Below, piece by piece: positions 24,516 through 34,694 of a stretch of 64,000 nucleotides of DNA; position 1 is the first letter of the stretch; every line of letters starts with the position of its first letter. The notes under the pieces are model-generated. The model worked only from the letters and a program-made list of their open reading frames with translations, made no database searches and was not told where the DNA came from. Position numbers and translations under genes: made by a program. The DNA comes from Archangium gephyra (GTDB taxonomy: Bacteria; Myxococcota; Myxococcia; Myxococcales; Myxococcaceae), in NCBI RefSeq assembly GCF_001027285.1, contig NZ_CP011509.1, forward strand, positions 3,170,501 to 3,234,500. The letters are read 5' to 3'.

Positions 24516-27215
24516 ATGCGCTACCGCCACCTACCTCTGCTGTTGTTGACCGCCTGCGCGACCGTTCCCTCCAGCACACTTGCGCCTACCAACCCCCCGG
24601 CAAAGGTTGCTTCCTCACCAGGCGTCCCAGCACGGACGTGGAACCAGACACGCGCGGTCGTGGTGCGTCATGCGACGGTGATGCCCGCCTCGGGGCCGGC
24701 CATCGAGGACGGGGCGGTGGCCTTCGCGGACGGGAAGCTGCTGGCCGTGGGGCGCAACGCGGAGGTGGCCACCCCGCCGGGCGCCGAGGAGGTGGATGGA
24801 ACAGGCCTGTATGTGACGCCCGGCATCATTGACGCGCACAGCCACCTGGGCGTGTACGCCTCGCCGGAGACCACCGCCACCAGTGACGGCAACGAGGCCA
24901 CGGCGCCGGTGACGGCCGAGGTATCCGCCGAGCACTCCTTCTGGCCGCAGGATCCATCCCTGCGCCGGGCGGTGGCGGGCGGCATCACCTCGATGCTGGT
25001 GCTGCCGGGCAGCGCCAACCTGATAGGCGGGCGGGCCTTCCCGGTGAAGCTGCACTTCGGGCGCTCGGCGGCGGAGATGCGTTTTCCGGGGGCGAAGGAC
25101 GGGCTGAAGATGGCGTGCGGGGAGAATCCACGGCGGGCCTACGGGGCCGCCCAGCGCCGCGCACCGGCCACGCGCATGGGCAACGTGGCGGGCTACCGGC
25201 AGGCCTTCGCCCGGGCGCGCGAGTACCAGGAGCGCTGGGAGGCCTGGGAGAAGAAGCGCGCGAAGAAGGCCGAGGAGGCCGGCCCCGCCCCGCTGAGGGA
25301 CTTGCAGCTGGAGACGCTGGTGGAGGTGATGCGCGGCAACATCCTCGTGCAGAACCACTGCTACCGCGCGGACGAGATGGCGGTGATGCTGCAGGTGGCC
25401 GAGGAGTTCGGCTACACCATCCGCGCCTTCCACCACGCGCTGGAGGCCTACAAGCTGAGAGACAGGCTGGCGGACAAGGGCGTGGCGGTGGCGACGTGGG
25501 CGGACTGGTGGGGCTTCAAGATGGAGGCCTGGGACGGGATACCGGAGAACGCGGGCCTGGTGTCGCAGGCGGGCGGGCGCACCGTCATCCACTCGGACTC
25601 GGCGCTGGGGATTCAGCGGCTCAACCAGGAGGCGGGCAAGGCCCTGTGGCGGGCGCGGGAGTCCGGCATCCCGCTGACGGAGGAGGAGGCGCTGCGCTGG
25701 GTGACGCTGCACGCCGCGTGGGTGATGGGGGTGGAGGAGCGGACGGGCTCGCTGGAGCCGGGGAAGATGGCGGACGTGGTGCTGTGGAAGAACCACCCGC
25801 TGTCCGTCTACGCGCGTGCGCAGCGGGTGTGGGCGGACGGCGTCGTGACGTTCGATGCGGACAGCGGCGCGGTGGAGGCGAGCGACTTCGAGCTGGGCGA
25901 GCGGGCCGGGGCCTCGGCGAAGCTGGTGGCGCGGCCCGCGGCGGCTCCGGCGCTGAAGGACGCGGGGCTGGAGGCGCGCTGCGAGCCCTCGAAGGAGGAC
26001 GGGTGCGCGCGGCCGCTGGAGGTGAAGGACGGCGCGTGCACCGCGTTCCAGGACGTGGCCGTGCTCTCGCGGGGGACGTGGCAGGCCCACGCCTCGGTGC
26101 TGGTGGAGAACGGGAAGGTGACGCGGGTGCAGGCGGGAGCGCCGGGCGCGGTGCCCGCGGGGTGCCGCGTGGTGGACGGCAAGGGCCGGGTGCTGACGCC
26201 GGGCCTGGTGGATCCCCTCACCAGCCTGGGCGTGGTGGAGCTGGGGCTGGAGGACACCACGGTGGATGACACCCTGCGGGGTGAGGCGGCGAAGGAGCCC
26301 ATCCGCGCCGCGCTGCGCGCCGTGGACAGCCTCAACCCCGCGGCGGAGACGTTCCCGGTGGCGAGGCTGGGGGGCGTGACGGCGGCGGGCGTGGTGCCAG
26401 CGGGCGGACTGGTGTCGGGGCAGAGCGCGTGGGTGGGCACGGACGGCACGGTGCGCCGCGCGCCGCTGGCGCTGCACCTGCACCTGGGAATCACGGGCCG
26501 CAACGCGGTGTCCGGCCCCCGGGCGCTGGTGCTGGAGCGCCTGCGGGAGCTGCTGTCGGACGCGCGCGAGTACAACAAGCGAAAGGGGGACTTCGAGCAG
26601 AACCGCATGCGCACGCTGGCGGCGAGCCGGTTGGACCTGGAGGCGCTGCAGCCGGCGCTGACGGGAGCGCTGCCGGTGGTGGTGACGGCCAACCGGGTGT
26701 CGGACATCCGGGCGGCGCTGGCGCTCGGGCGCGAGTTCGGGCTGAAGGTGCTGATCGCCGGAGGCCGCGAGGCGTGGATGGTGGCGCCGGAGCTGGCGGC
26801 GGCGAAGGTGCCCGTCATCATGCAGCCCACGCAGAACCTGCCCTCGAGCTTCGACGGGTTGAACAGCCGGATGGACTCGGCGGCGCTGCTGAGTGGGGCG
26901 GGGGTGAAGGTGCTCATCTCCACCCTGGGCGAGCCGCACATGGTGCGCACGCTGGCGCAGGAGGCGGGCAACGCGGTGGCGTGGGGCCTGCCGTACGAGG
27001 AGGCGGTGCGGGCGATCACCTCCAACGTGACGGAGGCCTTCGGGCTCGAGGGCGGGCAGGTGGCGCCGGGGCAGGTGGCGGACCTGGTGCTGTGGAATGG
27101 GGAGCCGCTGGAGGTGAGCAGCCGCCCGGTGGGCATGTGGCTGGGTGGAAGGCAGGTGCCGCTCACCAGCCGTCAGCAGGCGCTGTACGAGAAGTACCGC
27201 ACGTTGTTGAAGTAG
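24516..27215 (+). CDS. Double-domain amidohydrolase lipoprotein
   Basis: 899 residues from ATG 24516 behind GAGGG; the lipoprotein signal ends in LLTAC. The first amidohydrolase domain (about residues 45-490) has [27 protein letters not shown] and VIHSDSA, a full set of metal ligands. The second domain (about 520-899) restarts with VLSRGTW and [14 protein letters not shown], in which both His of the usual HxH are replaced, so it is likely inactive. Imidazolonepropionase-like or dipeptidase activity in the periplasm is plausible for the first half. The next gene begins 32 bp downstream. Confidence 0.87.
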   Translation: MRYRHLPLLLLTACATVPSSTLAPTNPPAKVASSPGVPARTWNQTRAVVVRHATVMPASGPAIEDGAVAFADGKLLAVGRNAEVATPPGAEEVDGTGLYVTPGIIDAHSHLGVYASPETTATSDGNEATAPVTAEVSAEHSFWPQDPSLRRAVAGGITSMLVLPGSANLIGGRAFPVKLHFGRSAAEMRFPGAKDGLKMACGENPRRAYGAAQRRAPATRMGNVAGYRQAFARAREYQERWEAWEKKRAKKAEEAGPAPLRDLQLETLVEVMRGNILVQNHCYRADEMAVMLQVAEEFGYTIRAFHHALEAYKLRDRLADKGVAVATWADWWGFKMEAWDGIPENAGLVSQAGGRTVIHSDSALGIQRLNQEAGKALWRARESGIPLTEEEALRWVTLHAAWVMGVEERTGSLEPGKMADVVLWKNHPLSVYARAQRVWADGVVTFDADSGAVEASDFELGERAGASAKLVARPAAAPALKDAGLEARCEPSKEDGCARPLEVKDGACTAFQDVAVLSRGTWQAHASVLVENGKVTRVQAGAPGAVPAGCRVVDGKGRVLTPGLVDPLTSLGVVELGLEDTTVDDTLRGEAAKEPIRAALRAVDSLNPAAETFPVARLGGVTAAGVVPAGGLVSGQSAWVGTDGTVRRAPLALHLHLGITGRNAVSGPRALVLERLRELLSDAREYNKRKGDFEQNRMRTLAASRLDLEALQPALTGALPVVVTANRVSDIRAALALGREFGLKVLIAGGREAWMVAPELAAAKVPVIMQPTQNLPSSFDGLNSRMDSAALLSGAGVKVLISTLGEPHMVRTLAQEAGNAVAWGLPYEEAVRAITSNVTEAFGLEGGQVAPGQVADLVLWNGEPLEVSSRPVGMWLGGRQVPLTSRQQALYEKYRTLLK

Positions 27216-27247
27216 GATGGAGGAAACCCTCCGCCCCGTTCAGCCGT

Positions 27248-27709
27248 ATGGACCCTTCGGCCTCCATCACCATCGATGACTCGCTCTGGCCGCTGTTGCA
27301 GGTGAAGTTCCCGAGCGCTTTCACGAACGCGCAGCAGGAGCGGTACCTGGGCCAGCTGCTGACCTATCTGCGCCGGGGGGAGCGGTACGTCGGGGTGATG
27401 GACACGCACCTGCTGAAGAATCCGTCCGCCGAGCAGCGCCAGCGGCAGGCCCACTTCATCAAGGAGCACGAGGCCCTGTTCCGCCAGTGCTCGCTCGGGA
27501 CGGCGGGCATCGTCACCTCGCCCCTCATGGCGCTGGGGGCGAGGATCCTCATCCACCTCAAGCCCATGCCCACGCCGTTCTACGTCGCCTCCTCGCTCCC
27601 CGCCGCGGTGTCGTGGGCCGCGGAGCGGCTGGAGCTGGCCGGCCTGAGCGAGCCCGCCGAGCGCGTCCGGTGCCACTTCGGCCTGCTCCCCGCGCGCCGC
27701 ACTGGCTAG
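27248..27709 (+). CDS. Conserved small protein, SpoIIAA/STAS-like
   Basis: 153 residues from the ATG at 27248. Strand-helix alternation with RYVGVMDTHLLKNPSAEQRQ, the HSLG-like CSLGTAGIVTSPLMALGA and the end AVSWAAERLELAGL resemble a family of small proteins with a STAS/SpoIIAA-like fold that occurs in several Gram-negative groups. No catalytic residues are visible. Function is unknown. Probably co-transcribed with the amidohydrolase upstream; an AT-rich hairpin follows 13 bp after its stop. Confidence 0.7.
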   Translation: MDPSASITIDDSLWPLLQVKFPSAFTNAQQERYLGQLLTYLRRGERYVGVMDTHLLKNPSAEQRQRQAHFIKEHEALFRQCSLGTAGIVTSPLMALGARILIHLKPMPTPFYVASSLPAAVSWAAERLELAGLSEPAERVRCHFGLLPARRTG

Positions 27710-27722
27710 CGGATGCGTGTCA

Positions 27723-27743
27723 TTTCTCTCTGAAAGAGAGAAA
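27723..27743 (+). terminator. Hairpin after the 27248 gene
   Basis: 9-bp perfect stem TTTCTCTCT/AGAGAGAAA with a GAA loop, starting 13 bp after the stop. It is AT-rich within GC-rich DNA, and A-rich DNA follows on the + strand. Good terminator geometry without a U-tract. Confidence 0.5.
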
Positions 27744-27831
27744 CAAACCAGGACGGATTTTTCGCCCCCCTCCCTTCATTTCCGGATCCGCGGGCGCTAT
27801 CAGGGGACCTTCCTGAAAAGGGAGTCCTTTC

Positions 27832-30138
27832 ATGAAATCCCTGTCTCATTGCGGAGCAGTGCTCGCCCTCTCCCTGGGGCTCGTGGCGGCCCAGGGCTGT
27901 AGCCCCGTGCAGCCGGAGCCCGAAGCGCCTCAGCTGGGGAAGAACCAGCAGCGGGTGGTGAATGGCTTCGCGGAGCTGCACCACCACATGTTCGCCGAGC
28001 AGGCCTTCGCGGGAGGCTGGTTCCACGGCAGCCACACCGGCGCACTGACGCGCTGCGATGGCGGTGCTCCGGAGAGCGACCATGCCCGCGTGCGCATGGA
28101 CCTGAGCGAGCTGCTCAACCTGTGCCCCAACTCGGGCAGCGTGGATCTGCGCGGCGTGCCCATCCTCTCGGACCTCTTCGGCCTGGCGGGCGCGGTGGGC
28201 TCGGAGTTCATCGGCAAGATGGAGGGAACGGAGGGAGACACGGGCCTGCACCTGGGCCGGCGCGAGGTGGGGACCGAGTGGCCCCGTTGGGACACCATCG
28301 CCCACCAGCAGTCCTGGGAGGGCTGGCTGCGGCAGGCGCACCAGGGCGGCATGTCGCTGGTGGTGGTGTCGCTGGTGAGCAACGGCTTCCTGTGCCGGGC
28401 GCTGCCGTACCAGAACCTCGAGCGCCCGTGCGACGAGATGGCGGACGTCGAGGTGCAGCTGCAGATGGCCCGTGACTTCGACGCGCGCACGGACTGGGCG
28501 GAGATCGCCCTGTCGCCCGAGCATGCCCGGCAGATCATCGGCGCCGGCAAGCTGGCGATGGTGCTCTCCATCGAGACGAGCAAGCTCTTTGGCACCAAGG
28601 ACTGGCGCGGCGAGCTGGACCGCTTCCACGCGCTGGGGGTGCGCTCCATCCAGCCGGTGCACCAGCTGGACAACCGCTTCGGCGGCGCGGCGCTGCACAA
28701 CGCCATCTTCCAGGCGGCCCAGTTCATCGAGAACTGCCACATCGACTACGACTGCGGCGTGACGACGGGCTCGTTCACGCTCGGCTTCGACGTGGCCCGG
28801 GACGCGGCGGGCAACTGCCGCAACACCAAGGGGCTCACCGACGAGGGCAAGGCGCTGGTGCAGGCGATGATGAGCAAGGGGATGCTCGTGGACATGGCGC
28901 ACCTGTCCGAGAAGAGCACCCGGGACGCCTTCGCCATCGCCCAGGCGAACAACTACTACCCCATGTACATCTCGCACGGTCACTTCCGCGAGGTGATGAA
29001 CCCGAAGCTGGCGGAGAACGAGAAGACGACGCCGGCGTGGGCGGTGCAGTACGTGCGGCAGACGGGCGGCATGTTCGGCCTGCGCACGGCGCATGACGAG
29101 ACGCGCGCGTACACGAAGTCCGGCATCGCCAACAACTGCCAGGGCTCGAGCCGCTCGGTGGCGCAGGCGTACGAGTTCGGCCGTCAGGGGCTGAAGGTGC
29201 CCATGGCGTTTGGCGCGGACTTCAACGGCTTCATCCAGCAGACGCGGCCGCGCTTCGGTCCGCACGGGGCGTGCTCGGCCGGCTTCCAGGCCGAGGCGGA
29301 TGAGCAGGCGCACCAGCAGGAGGTGTACGGGCCGGGGCGGCTGGGCACGGACTTCGACGAGTACGGCCTGGCGCACGTGGGCCTGCTGCCGGACCTGTTG
29401 AGGGACCTGGGGCGGCTGGGGGCGGACACGGCGGGGTTGTCGAACTCGGCGGAGACGTTCCTGCAGATGTGGGAGCGGGCGAACGGGCCGCGCGTGGGCA
29501 TGGCGGATCCGGCCTGGGACATCGACACGAGCGGGATCGCCGCCTACGAGGACAAGTCCGTGCGCGAGGCGCGCTACCCCACGGTGTGTGGCGCGGCGTA
29601 CGCACCGGACTCGAAGACGCTGAACCAGGGCTGCCGTTTCGACGCGGAGTGCATCAGCGACCAGTGCACCTCGGTGCTGTGCTCGACGTTCGATGGGCGC
29701 TGCGTGTGCAACGATGATGGGGACTGCGGCGCCTCGAGCTACTGCCAGGACGAGATTCCGGCCAACCCGGGTGACAACGACTGCGTGCCCAGGAAGGGCG
29801 ACTGGGCCTCGTGCAGCCGGGATGGGCAGTGCCAGTCCGGGGCGTGCGGCGGCTGCGCGGACGCTGTGGGCTGGTGCTACACGCCGCGGTCCAAGACGTA
29901 CGGCCAGAGCTGCAAGGCGGATACGGAGTGCACGACGGACCGGTGCAGCGCGGACTGCTACGTCAACCCCACGGGCTCGTGCCTGTGCGACAGCGACTCG
30001 CACTGCGCGAGCAACCAGTACTGCGGATGGGGAACGAACTCGGGCAAGTGCCAGAACAAGAAGTCGAGGGGCGCGGTGTGCTCGAGCGACCGGGAGTGCC
30101 TCTCCAACAACTGCCGCTGGTCGTTCACCTGCGCCTGA
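27832..30138 (+). CDS. M19-like dipeptidase lipoprotein, Cys-rich C-terminus
   Basis: 768 residues; ATG behind AAAAGGGAG. Lipobox AAQGC gives a mature Cys at 23. Residues about 40-570 resemble membrane dipeptidases/amidohydrolases (M19): FAELHHHMF, SIETSKLFG, PVHQLDNRFGG, GMLVDMAHLSEKS, YISHGHF and a late FGADFNG, which supply His, Glu and Asp positions typical of the binuclear centre. The last ~180 residues are Cys-rich (CRFDAECISDQC, CNDDGDCG, CKADTECTTDRC), a pattern of myxobacterial extracellular modules. The substrate is unknown. A terminator-like hairpin follows before the convergent neighbour. Confidence 0.82.
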   Translation: MKSLSHCGAVLALSLGLVAAQGCSPVQPEPEAPQLGKNQQRVVNGFAELHHHMFAEQAFAGGWFHGSHTGALTRCDGGAPESDHARVRMDLSELLNLCPNSGSVDLRGVPILSDLFGLAGAVGSEFIGKMEGTEGDTGLHLGRREVGTEWPRWDTIAHQQSWEGWLRQAHQGGMSLVVVSLVSNGFLCRALPYQNLERPCDEMADVEVQLQMARDFDARTDWAEIALSPEHARQIIGAGKLAMVLSIETSKLFGTKDWRGELDRFHALGVRSIQPVHQLDNRFGGAALHNAIFQAAQFIENCHIDYDCGVTTGSFTLGFDVARDAAGNCRNTKGLTDEGKALVQAMMSKGMLVDMAHLSEKSTRDAFAIAQANNYYPMYISHGHFREVMNPKLAENEKTTPAWAVQYVRQTGGMFGLRTAHDETRAYTKSGIANNCQGSSRSVAQAYEFGRQGLKVPMAFGADFNGFIQQTRPRFGPHGACSAGFQAEADEQAHQQEVYGPGRLGTDFDEYGLAHVGLLPDLLRDLGRLGADTAGLSNSAETFLQMWERANGPRVGMADPAWDIDTSGIAAYEDKSVREARYPTVCGAAYAPDSKTLNQGCRFDAECISDQCTSVLCSTFDGRCVCNDDGDCGASSYCQDEIPANPGDNDCVPRKGDWASCSRDGQCQSGACGGCADAVGWCYTPRSKTYGQSCKADTECTTDRCSADCYVNPTGSCLCDSDSHCASNQYCGWGTNSGKCQNKKSRGAVCSSDRECLSNNCRWSFTCA

Positions 30139-30190
30139 GCGGGTCTACACCCGCGTGGGGCCCCAGCTGAGCCGTGCCCCACCGCGCCCC

Positions 30191-30226
30191 CACCCCTCGC
30201 CCTCCGGGAGAGGGACGGGGTGAGGG
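30191..30226. repeat. GC-rich dispersed intergenic repeat
   Basis: A run with CACCCCTCGCCCTCCGGGAG and its near-complement AGGGACGGGGTGAGGG forms an imperfect hairpin. Sequences of this CCCTCACCCC...CTCTCCCGG type are scattered through intergenic DNA of many GC-rich proteobacteria. Only one copy is seen in this window, so family membership is inferred from memory. Confidence 0.4.
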
Positions 30227-30240
30227 TATCAGAGACACCA

Positions 30241-30270
30241 GGTTCCCCTCCGTGAGGACGGAGGGGAACC
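30241..30270. terminator. 12-bp perfect hairpin between convergent genes
   Basis: GGTTCCCCTCCG and its complement flank a 6-nt loop (TGAGGA) in the convergent gap 30139-30287, ending 17 bp from the - strand gene's stop. GACAC/GTGTC lie symmetrically outside the stem (30232-30236 and 30282-30286). Probable bidirectional terminator. Confidence 0.65.
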
Positions 30271-30287
30271 GTGCTCCCGCCCGTGTC

Positions 30288-31853
30288 TCAATTCCCCGAG
30301 TAGATGCCGATGGCGCCGGGGACGTGGTACTCGTCGCTGCCCTTGAAGCCGACGAGGATGCGGCGCCCGCCGCTGGTGTCCACCTGGATGTCGGCGACGG
30401 TGCTCATGCACAGCCGCCGTCCGAAGTCGGAGCAGCCGTAGGTGAGCACCCGGCCGTCCTTCACGCGGAAGACGGAGCCGAGCCAGCGGGCGCCGGTCCA
30501 CACGCTGCCGTCGGCGGGGTCCACGGCCACGGAGGACAGGTGCGGGACACCGACGTTGAGGTACTGGACGTCACCGCCCTCCGCGTTCATCCGCGCGAGC
30601 CCCTTGGTGAAGGAGCTGACCCAGACGGTGTCCTCGCCGGCCACGGCCATGCCGGACACGTGGTCGTCCACGCGGTCGGCGGGCCGGGACATGTTCGGCT
30701 CGCCCACCTTGTCCGGCCAGAGGTCGAAGCGGTTCCAGGCGTAGGCCTGGTCCTCGCTCATGCTCTGGGCGCGCCAGTAGTTGTTGCTGTTGGAGCCGTA
30801 GCGGAAGCGGGTGGAGCGGTTGGAGCCGCCGAAGAAGACATCCCCGCTGGGGTGCACGGCCACGCCGTAGTAGGCGTCGGTGAGGAGGACGACGTTGCCC
30901 TGCTCGTTCAAGGCGTTGATGTGCGGGTGCACGTGCTCCATGACGCCCGAGCAGGAGAGCTGGCCGTTGCAGGTGTTGTTGCCGGTGTAGCGGGCGTCGC
31001 CGCGGGAGAAGCCGTGGTTGCCGCCGAACCAGACGCTCTGGGTGTTCTTGTCGTAGGCGATGCGGAGGATGTTGCAGATCTTCTCGCGGCCGCGCAGCTC
31101 GTCGCGCACCACGCCGGGGCCGGAGAAGATGTCGTAGTGGACGACCTCGAGCGTGCCGTCCGCGCGCAGCGTCACCTTGTCCGCGTCACCGCTCTTGTAG
31201 CGGGAGGGATCCGGGCTGGGGCCGTCCCAGTTGCTCTCGCAGTGGTTGGAGCCCGTGCCGGGCCTGCCCTCGTAGCCCACGAAGACGGTGCCCGCGGGGC
31301 CGCCCGCCACGGAGATGACCTTCAGGTACTTCTCGCCCGGGGGGACGCCGCCGTCCGGCATGAAGCCGTAGGGGCGCAGTCCGTCCGCCAGGGTGTAGCG
31401 CTGGAGCGTGTCGGCGCCCGGGCGCAGCAGGAAGAGGCCATCCTCGCCGCCAGCGACCCAGACGTTGCCGCCCTCGTCCGCGGTGATGCCGTAGACGCGC
31501 CGGGGCCCGCCGTGCTGGGTGCCGTAGAACCGCCAGCCGGGAGGCGAGGTGAACTGGATGGCCTCCTCGGGTGGAGGCGGAGGCGCCGGCGGAGTACTTG
31601 GAGGCGGAGGGGTACTCGGAGGCGGCGGAGTGCTCGGAGCCGGCCCGGGCGTCTGGTTGCCCGTGCCGGGGTTTCCTCCGCCCCCCGTGCCCGGGTCCGG
31701 GGCTGGCGTCGAGCCCTCCCCGTCCCCCCGGGGCGAGTCCAGTCCGGGGTTGTTGCGCTCGGACTCGTCGTGTCCGCCCGCCTGCTGCTTGCAGCCAGTC
31801 CACACCGCGCCCGTCATGACGAGCGCCGCCGCCCACCGCCATCCGCCCTTCAT
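30288..31853 (-). CDS. Propeller-repeat lipoprotein
   Basis: 521 residues from ATG 31853. The signal peptide ends in AVWTGC, a lipobox. A Pro/Thr/Gly-rich stalk (about residues 40-95, with PSTPPPP units) carries a propeller-type domain: repeated GNVWVAGG, VFVGYEG, VWFGGNHG, VFFGGS, VWVSSFTKG and VWTGARW match the Reg_prop blade signature of two-component sensor propellers. Here the domain is stand-alone. Surface binding or scaffold role is inferred. Convergent with the M19-like gene. Confidence 0.78.
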   Translation of the reverse strand: MKGGWRWAAALVMTGAVWTGCKQQAGGHDESERNNPGLDSPRGDGEGSTPAPDPGTGGGGNPGTGNQTPGPAPSTPPPPSTPPPPSTPPAPPPPPEEAIQFTSPPGWRFYGTQHGGPRRVYGITADEGGNVWVAGGEDGLFLLRPGADTLQRYTLADGLRPYGFMPDGGVPPGEKYLKVISVAGGPAGTVFVGYEGRPGTGSNHCESNWDGPSPDPSRYKSGDADKVTLRADGTLEVVHYDIFSGPGVVRDELRGREKICNILRIAYDKNTQSVWFGGNHGFSRGDARYTGNNTCNGQLSCSGVMEHVHPHINALNEQGNVVLLTDAYYGVAVHPSGDVFFGGSNRSTRFRYGSNSNNYWRAQSMSEDQAYAWNRFDLWPDKVGEPNMSRPADRVDDHVSGMAVAGEDTVWVSSFTKGLARMNAEGGDVQYLNVGVPHLSSVAVDPADGSVWTGARWLGSVFRVKDGRVLTYGCSDFGRRLCMSTVADIQVDTSGGRRILVGFKGSDEYHVPGAIGIYSGN

Positions 31854-32053
31854 ATCGCCGCCCACCCGTTCCGAGGAATCCGGGTACCCACGTGGCACCC
31901 TCGTTCCGAGTCATCGCAAGCCGGGTGCCAGTCCGATCCGTCTCGGGGACGGGCCCAGGCGTCGGCTCCCGGACAGCCCCTGGGTACGCCAGTGCCCAGG
32001 AATGGCAGCGTCCTGACCCCGCTGCGCCTCCAACCGTGCTAGTCCGGGAATCA

Positions 32054-32752
32054 ATGGGCGGAAACGACACGCGCGGCCGCACGCCGCTCTCCCTCGTCGG
32101 GCAGGAACCCGACATTCCCTTCTACACGCGCCAGGCGGCCGAGCACGGGGGGCCCGTGCTGGTGCTGGGCGCGGCCAACGGGCGCGTGGCCTGGGCGCTG
32201 GCCGGGGCCGGCCAGTCCGTGGTCGGCGTGGACCCGTCCGAGCGCATGGTGCGGGCCGCCGAGGAGCTCCGGGGCTCGGAGGCGCCTGAGGTGGCCGCCC
32301 GCGTGCGCTTCCTCCACGCCGATCCGCGCTCGCTGCGCCTGCCCGAGCGCTTCCCCGTGGTGCTCGCTCCCCAACACGCCATGGGGATGATGGGCTCGCC
32401 GGAGGACCTCGAGGCCTTCCTGTCCACCGTGCGTCACCACCTGCGGCCGGGAGGCATCTTCGTCTACGACGTGCTCAACCCGCCGCCCGAGCCTGCCTCC
32501 TCCCGCGAGGACGAGGAGCCCGGTACCGCGCTCGAGCCGCGCCGGCCGGTGTTCGCCTTCCACCTGCGCGAGCGCCGTCAGCCCGGGGCACCGCTCGGCA
32601 TCCGCCGCCTCAGGCTGAGGCCCTTCACCGCGGACGAGCTGGACGCGGCGATGAAGGCCTGCGGGCTCACGCCCCGCGAGCGCTACGGCCGCTTCGACGG
32701 CAAGCCGTTCGATCCCGAGGACACGCGCCACATCGGCGTGGTGGAGGGGTGA
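32054..32752 (+). CDS. SAM-dependent methyltransferase
   Basis: 232 residues from ATG 32054. Class I fold: VLVLGAANGRVAWALA (motif I), VVGVDPSERMVRAAEE (acidic loop), FLHADPRSLRLPERF and LRPGGIFVYDVLNPP. The C-terminal part (FTADELDAAMKACGLTPRERYG) is the usual end of small-molecule methyltransferases. The substrate cannot be assigned. Its stop is followed by a 15-bp tandem duplication that also contains the stop of the convergent gene. Confidence 0.82.
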   Translation: MGGNDTRGRTPLSLVGQEPDIPFYTRQAAEHGGPVLVLGAANGRVAWALAGAGQSVVGVDPSERMVRAAEELRGSEAPEVAARVRFLHADPRSLRLPERFPVVLAPQHAMGMMGSPEDLEAFLSTVRHHLRPGGIFVYDVLNPPPEPASSREDEEPGTALEPRRPVFAFHLRERRQPGAPLGIRRLRLRPFTADELDAAMKACGLTPRERYGRFDGKPFDPEDTRHIGVVEG

Positions 32753-32780
32753 GGCTCAGTACCTGGAGGCTCAGTACCTG
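32751..32780. repeat. 15-bp tandem duplication spanning two stops
   Basis: GAGGCTCAGTACCTG occurs twice head to tail. On the - strand each unit contains TACTGA, so the second unit encodes the true stop of the 34687 gene and the first gives a backup stop 15 bp on in the same frame. Likely replication slippage. Confidence 0.8.
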
Positions 32781-34687
32781 AAGGTGGCGCCGCCGAGGAG
32801 GACGGGGGTGGACAGGAGCCTGTCGCGTCCGGGCTCGTGGAAGGCCTCGAGCTGGCCGCGGACGAAGAGGCGGGAGAAGCGCGTCACGTCCACCTGGGCC
32901 TCGGCGTAGGCCCCGAGGTCCGAGGGGGCGGAGAACCCACCGCCCCCGGCGTCCCACCCGAAGCCTGGCCCCACGCGCCCGCCGAGGACGAGTCCGAGCC
33001 GGAGCTGCGTGCCGAGCAGCAGCTCCGCGCCGGTCTCCACCGCCAGGGTGGTGGCCAGCACTCCCTGGAAGGCGTGCCTGTCGGACGGGTGGAGCGCGGC
33101 CTTGTAGCCGGGCGAGTCCAGGGCCAGCGACCCGAACACGCCCACCCGCCGCCGTTCGCCGAAGTGCCTTCCCAGCCGTCCGCGGACGCCGATGACGGAG
33201 GCCTCGACGCCGAAGCTCCGGTCGAGCGCGAGCAAGCGGGTGAGGCGCGTGGGAAGCAGGACCACCCCGATGGCGAGCTCCTCGCCGGTGGCCGCGTTGT
33301 TCAGCTCGAAGCGGCGTTGGACGGGGGTGAAGCGGAGGTCGGCATACGGCACCGTGACACCCGCCGGGCTGGAGCCCAGCGCGAGGTGCCCATCGAGCGA
33401 GGCCCACAGCAGGTACTCCGGGGTCCGCACGGCGTCCCACGTGTCTTCCGGCACCACCGTCTCGCGGACCATGAAGCGTGTCCGGAGCAGGGCGTTCCAG
33501 GCGGAGCCGTCGTTCTGGAGTCCGCCTGCGCCGAGCTCGAACACCGGCCGGAGGAGGGCCTCGTCGAAACGCGGGGCCTCGTACCGGGGCGCCAGCGTGG
33601 AGAGCCCCTCCGTCCCGGTTCCAGCGCTGCCGCTCGTTTCCGCCGCGAGCCGTGGGAAGTCCGGTGGGCTCCGGCCACAGGCCGCCCAGAGGGAGAAGTC
33701 CTGCTGACGAGGGACCTCTCCCCGGTCGATCAACTCCCGGACGTAGCGGAGGTTGAAGTCATCGGGCCTTCGCGGGTAGTGCGCGTAGAACCGGTAGTGC
33801 TCCACGAAGGTCTCGCTGTCGAGCCGGGGGCAGTAATCCCGCCGCAGGTGGGTGCGGACCTCCTCCCAGCGCTTGGGGACGAACGCGGAGTTGTTGACGG
33901 TCTCGTCGAACTGGGGAGAGACGTACTCGCGCCAGTCGAAGGCCCGCGTCAGCCGCCATCCCTCGGGCGTCTTCAGCAGCCGCGGGTCCTCGTCCTGGCA
34001 GAGGCTCCGGTAGAAGAGGAAGCCCTGGTAGTTGGCCTCGAGATCGGCGAACGAGAAGACGCCCGTCGTCACGAAGCCCAGGGTGCCGCTCTCCGTCTGG
34101 GCGCCGTAGCGGACCAGCCGCTCGAGCGCTTCGTGTTCGGGGACGCCCTCCCGCCTCAGCTCGCGGTAGCGCTGGTGGTACTTCCATCCCGACTGGAAGA
34201 AGTGGGAGAGCTTGTCGGCGCCCATGTGGACACCGGCGACGGTGAAGGTCGCCTTGATGCCGAAGGAGAGGCCCCAGTCCCAGAAGCGCTCGTTGCGGTA
34301 GAGGGAGGCGTGCGCCTGGAAGCGCTCATGGTCCTTCTTGGACGGCACCCGGTCGATGCGGGGGGAGTTCTCCGCCCAGAGCTCGATCTTGTGGAGGCCG
34401 GAGATGCGGAAGCGCTGGTAGACGCGGTGGGCGACGTCCTGGCAGGAGTACTGGTCCCAGCGGGTGCGCCGGTTGACGAGCGCCAGGGCGCCGAGGATGT
34501 CCCGGTTGACCTTCTCGTTGAGGACGTCCAGGGAGTCGCGAGGCGGCTTGTCGATGGCGAAGTACTGATCCGTCTCCGTGGCCCGGGCACTTCCCGGGAG
34601 GGTGGCCCACAGGACCAGGGCGCCGAGCCAGGCGCGGAAGCTCGCGGAACGAACCCGCCACTGGAAGAGGGGCCGTCGGCGGAGCAT
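32771..34687 (-). CDS. Large envelope protein, unrecognised family
   Basis: 638 residues with a Sec signal (LGALVLWATLPGSARA, cleavage near 36). The central region has conserved-looking motifs HMGADKLSHFFQSGW, GVFSFADLEANYQGFLFY and DYCPRL. The last third alternates beta strands (LLGTQLRLGLVLGG, GAYAEAQVDVTRFSRLFV) and ends in GGATFRY, with a terminal aromatic residue as in outer-membrane barrels. It is the last gene of a leftward operon and starts 7 bp after the response regulator stop, so it may be controlled by or act with that system. Function unknown. Confidence 0.75.
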   Translation of the reverse strand: MLRRRPLFQWRVRSASFRAWLGALVLWATLPGSARATETDQYFAIDKPPRDSLDVLNEKVNRDILGALALVNRRTRWDQYSCQDVAHRVYQRFRISGLHKIELWAENSPRIDRVPSKKDHERFQAHASLYRNERFWDWGLSFGIKATFTVAGVHMGADKLSHFFQSGWKYHQRYRELRREGVPEHEALERLVRYGAQTESGTLGFVTTGVFSFADLEANYQGFLFYRSLCQDEDPRLLKTPEGWRLTRAFDWREYVSPQFDETVNNSAFVPKRWEEVRTHLRRDYCPRLDSETFVEHYRFYAHYPRRPDDFNLRYVRELIDRGEVPRQQDFSLWAACGRSPPDFPRLAAETSGSAGTGTEGLSTLAPRYEAPRFDEALLRPVFELGAGGLQNDGSAWNALLRTRFMVRETVVPEDTWDAVRTPEYLLWASLDGHLALGSSPAGVTVPYADLRFTPVQRRFELNNAATGEELAIGVVLLPTRLTRLLALDRSFGVEASVIGVRGRLGRHFGERRRVGVFGSLALDSPGYKAALHPSDRHAFQGVLATTLAVETGAELLLGTQLRLGLVLGGRVGPGFGWDAGGGGFSAPSDLGAYAEAQVDVTRFSRLFVRGQLEAFHEPGRDRLLSTPVLLGGATFRY

Positions 34688-34694
34688 GGGGGCC

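Noticed and set aside
27706-30003. A 765-codon open frame on the - strand
   Set aside because: Antisense to the M19-like lipoprotein gene.
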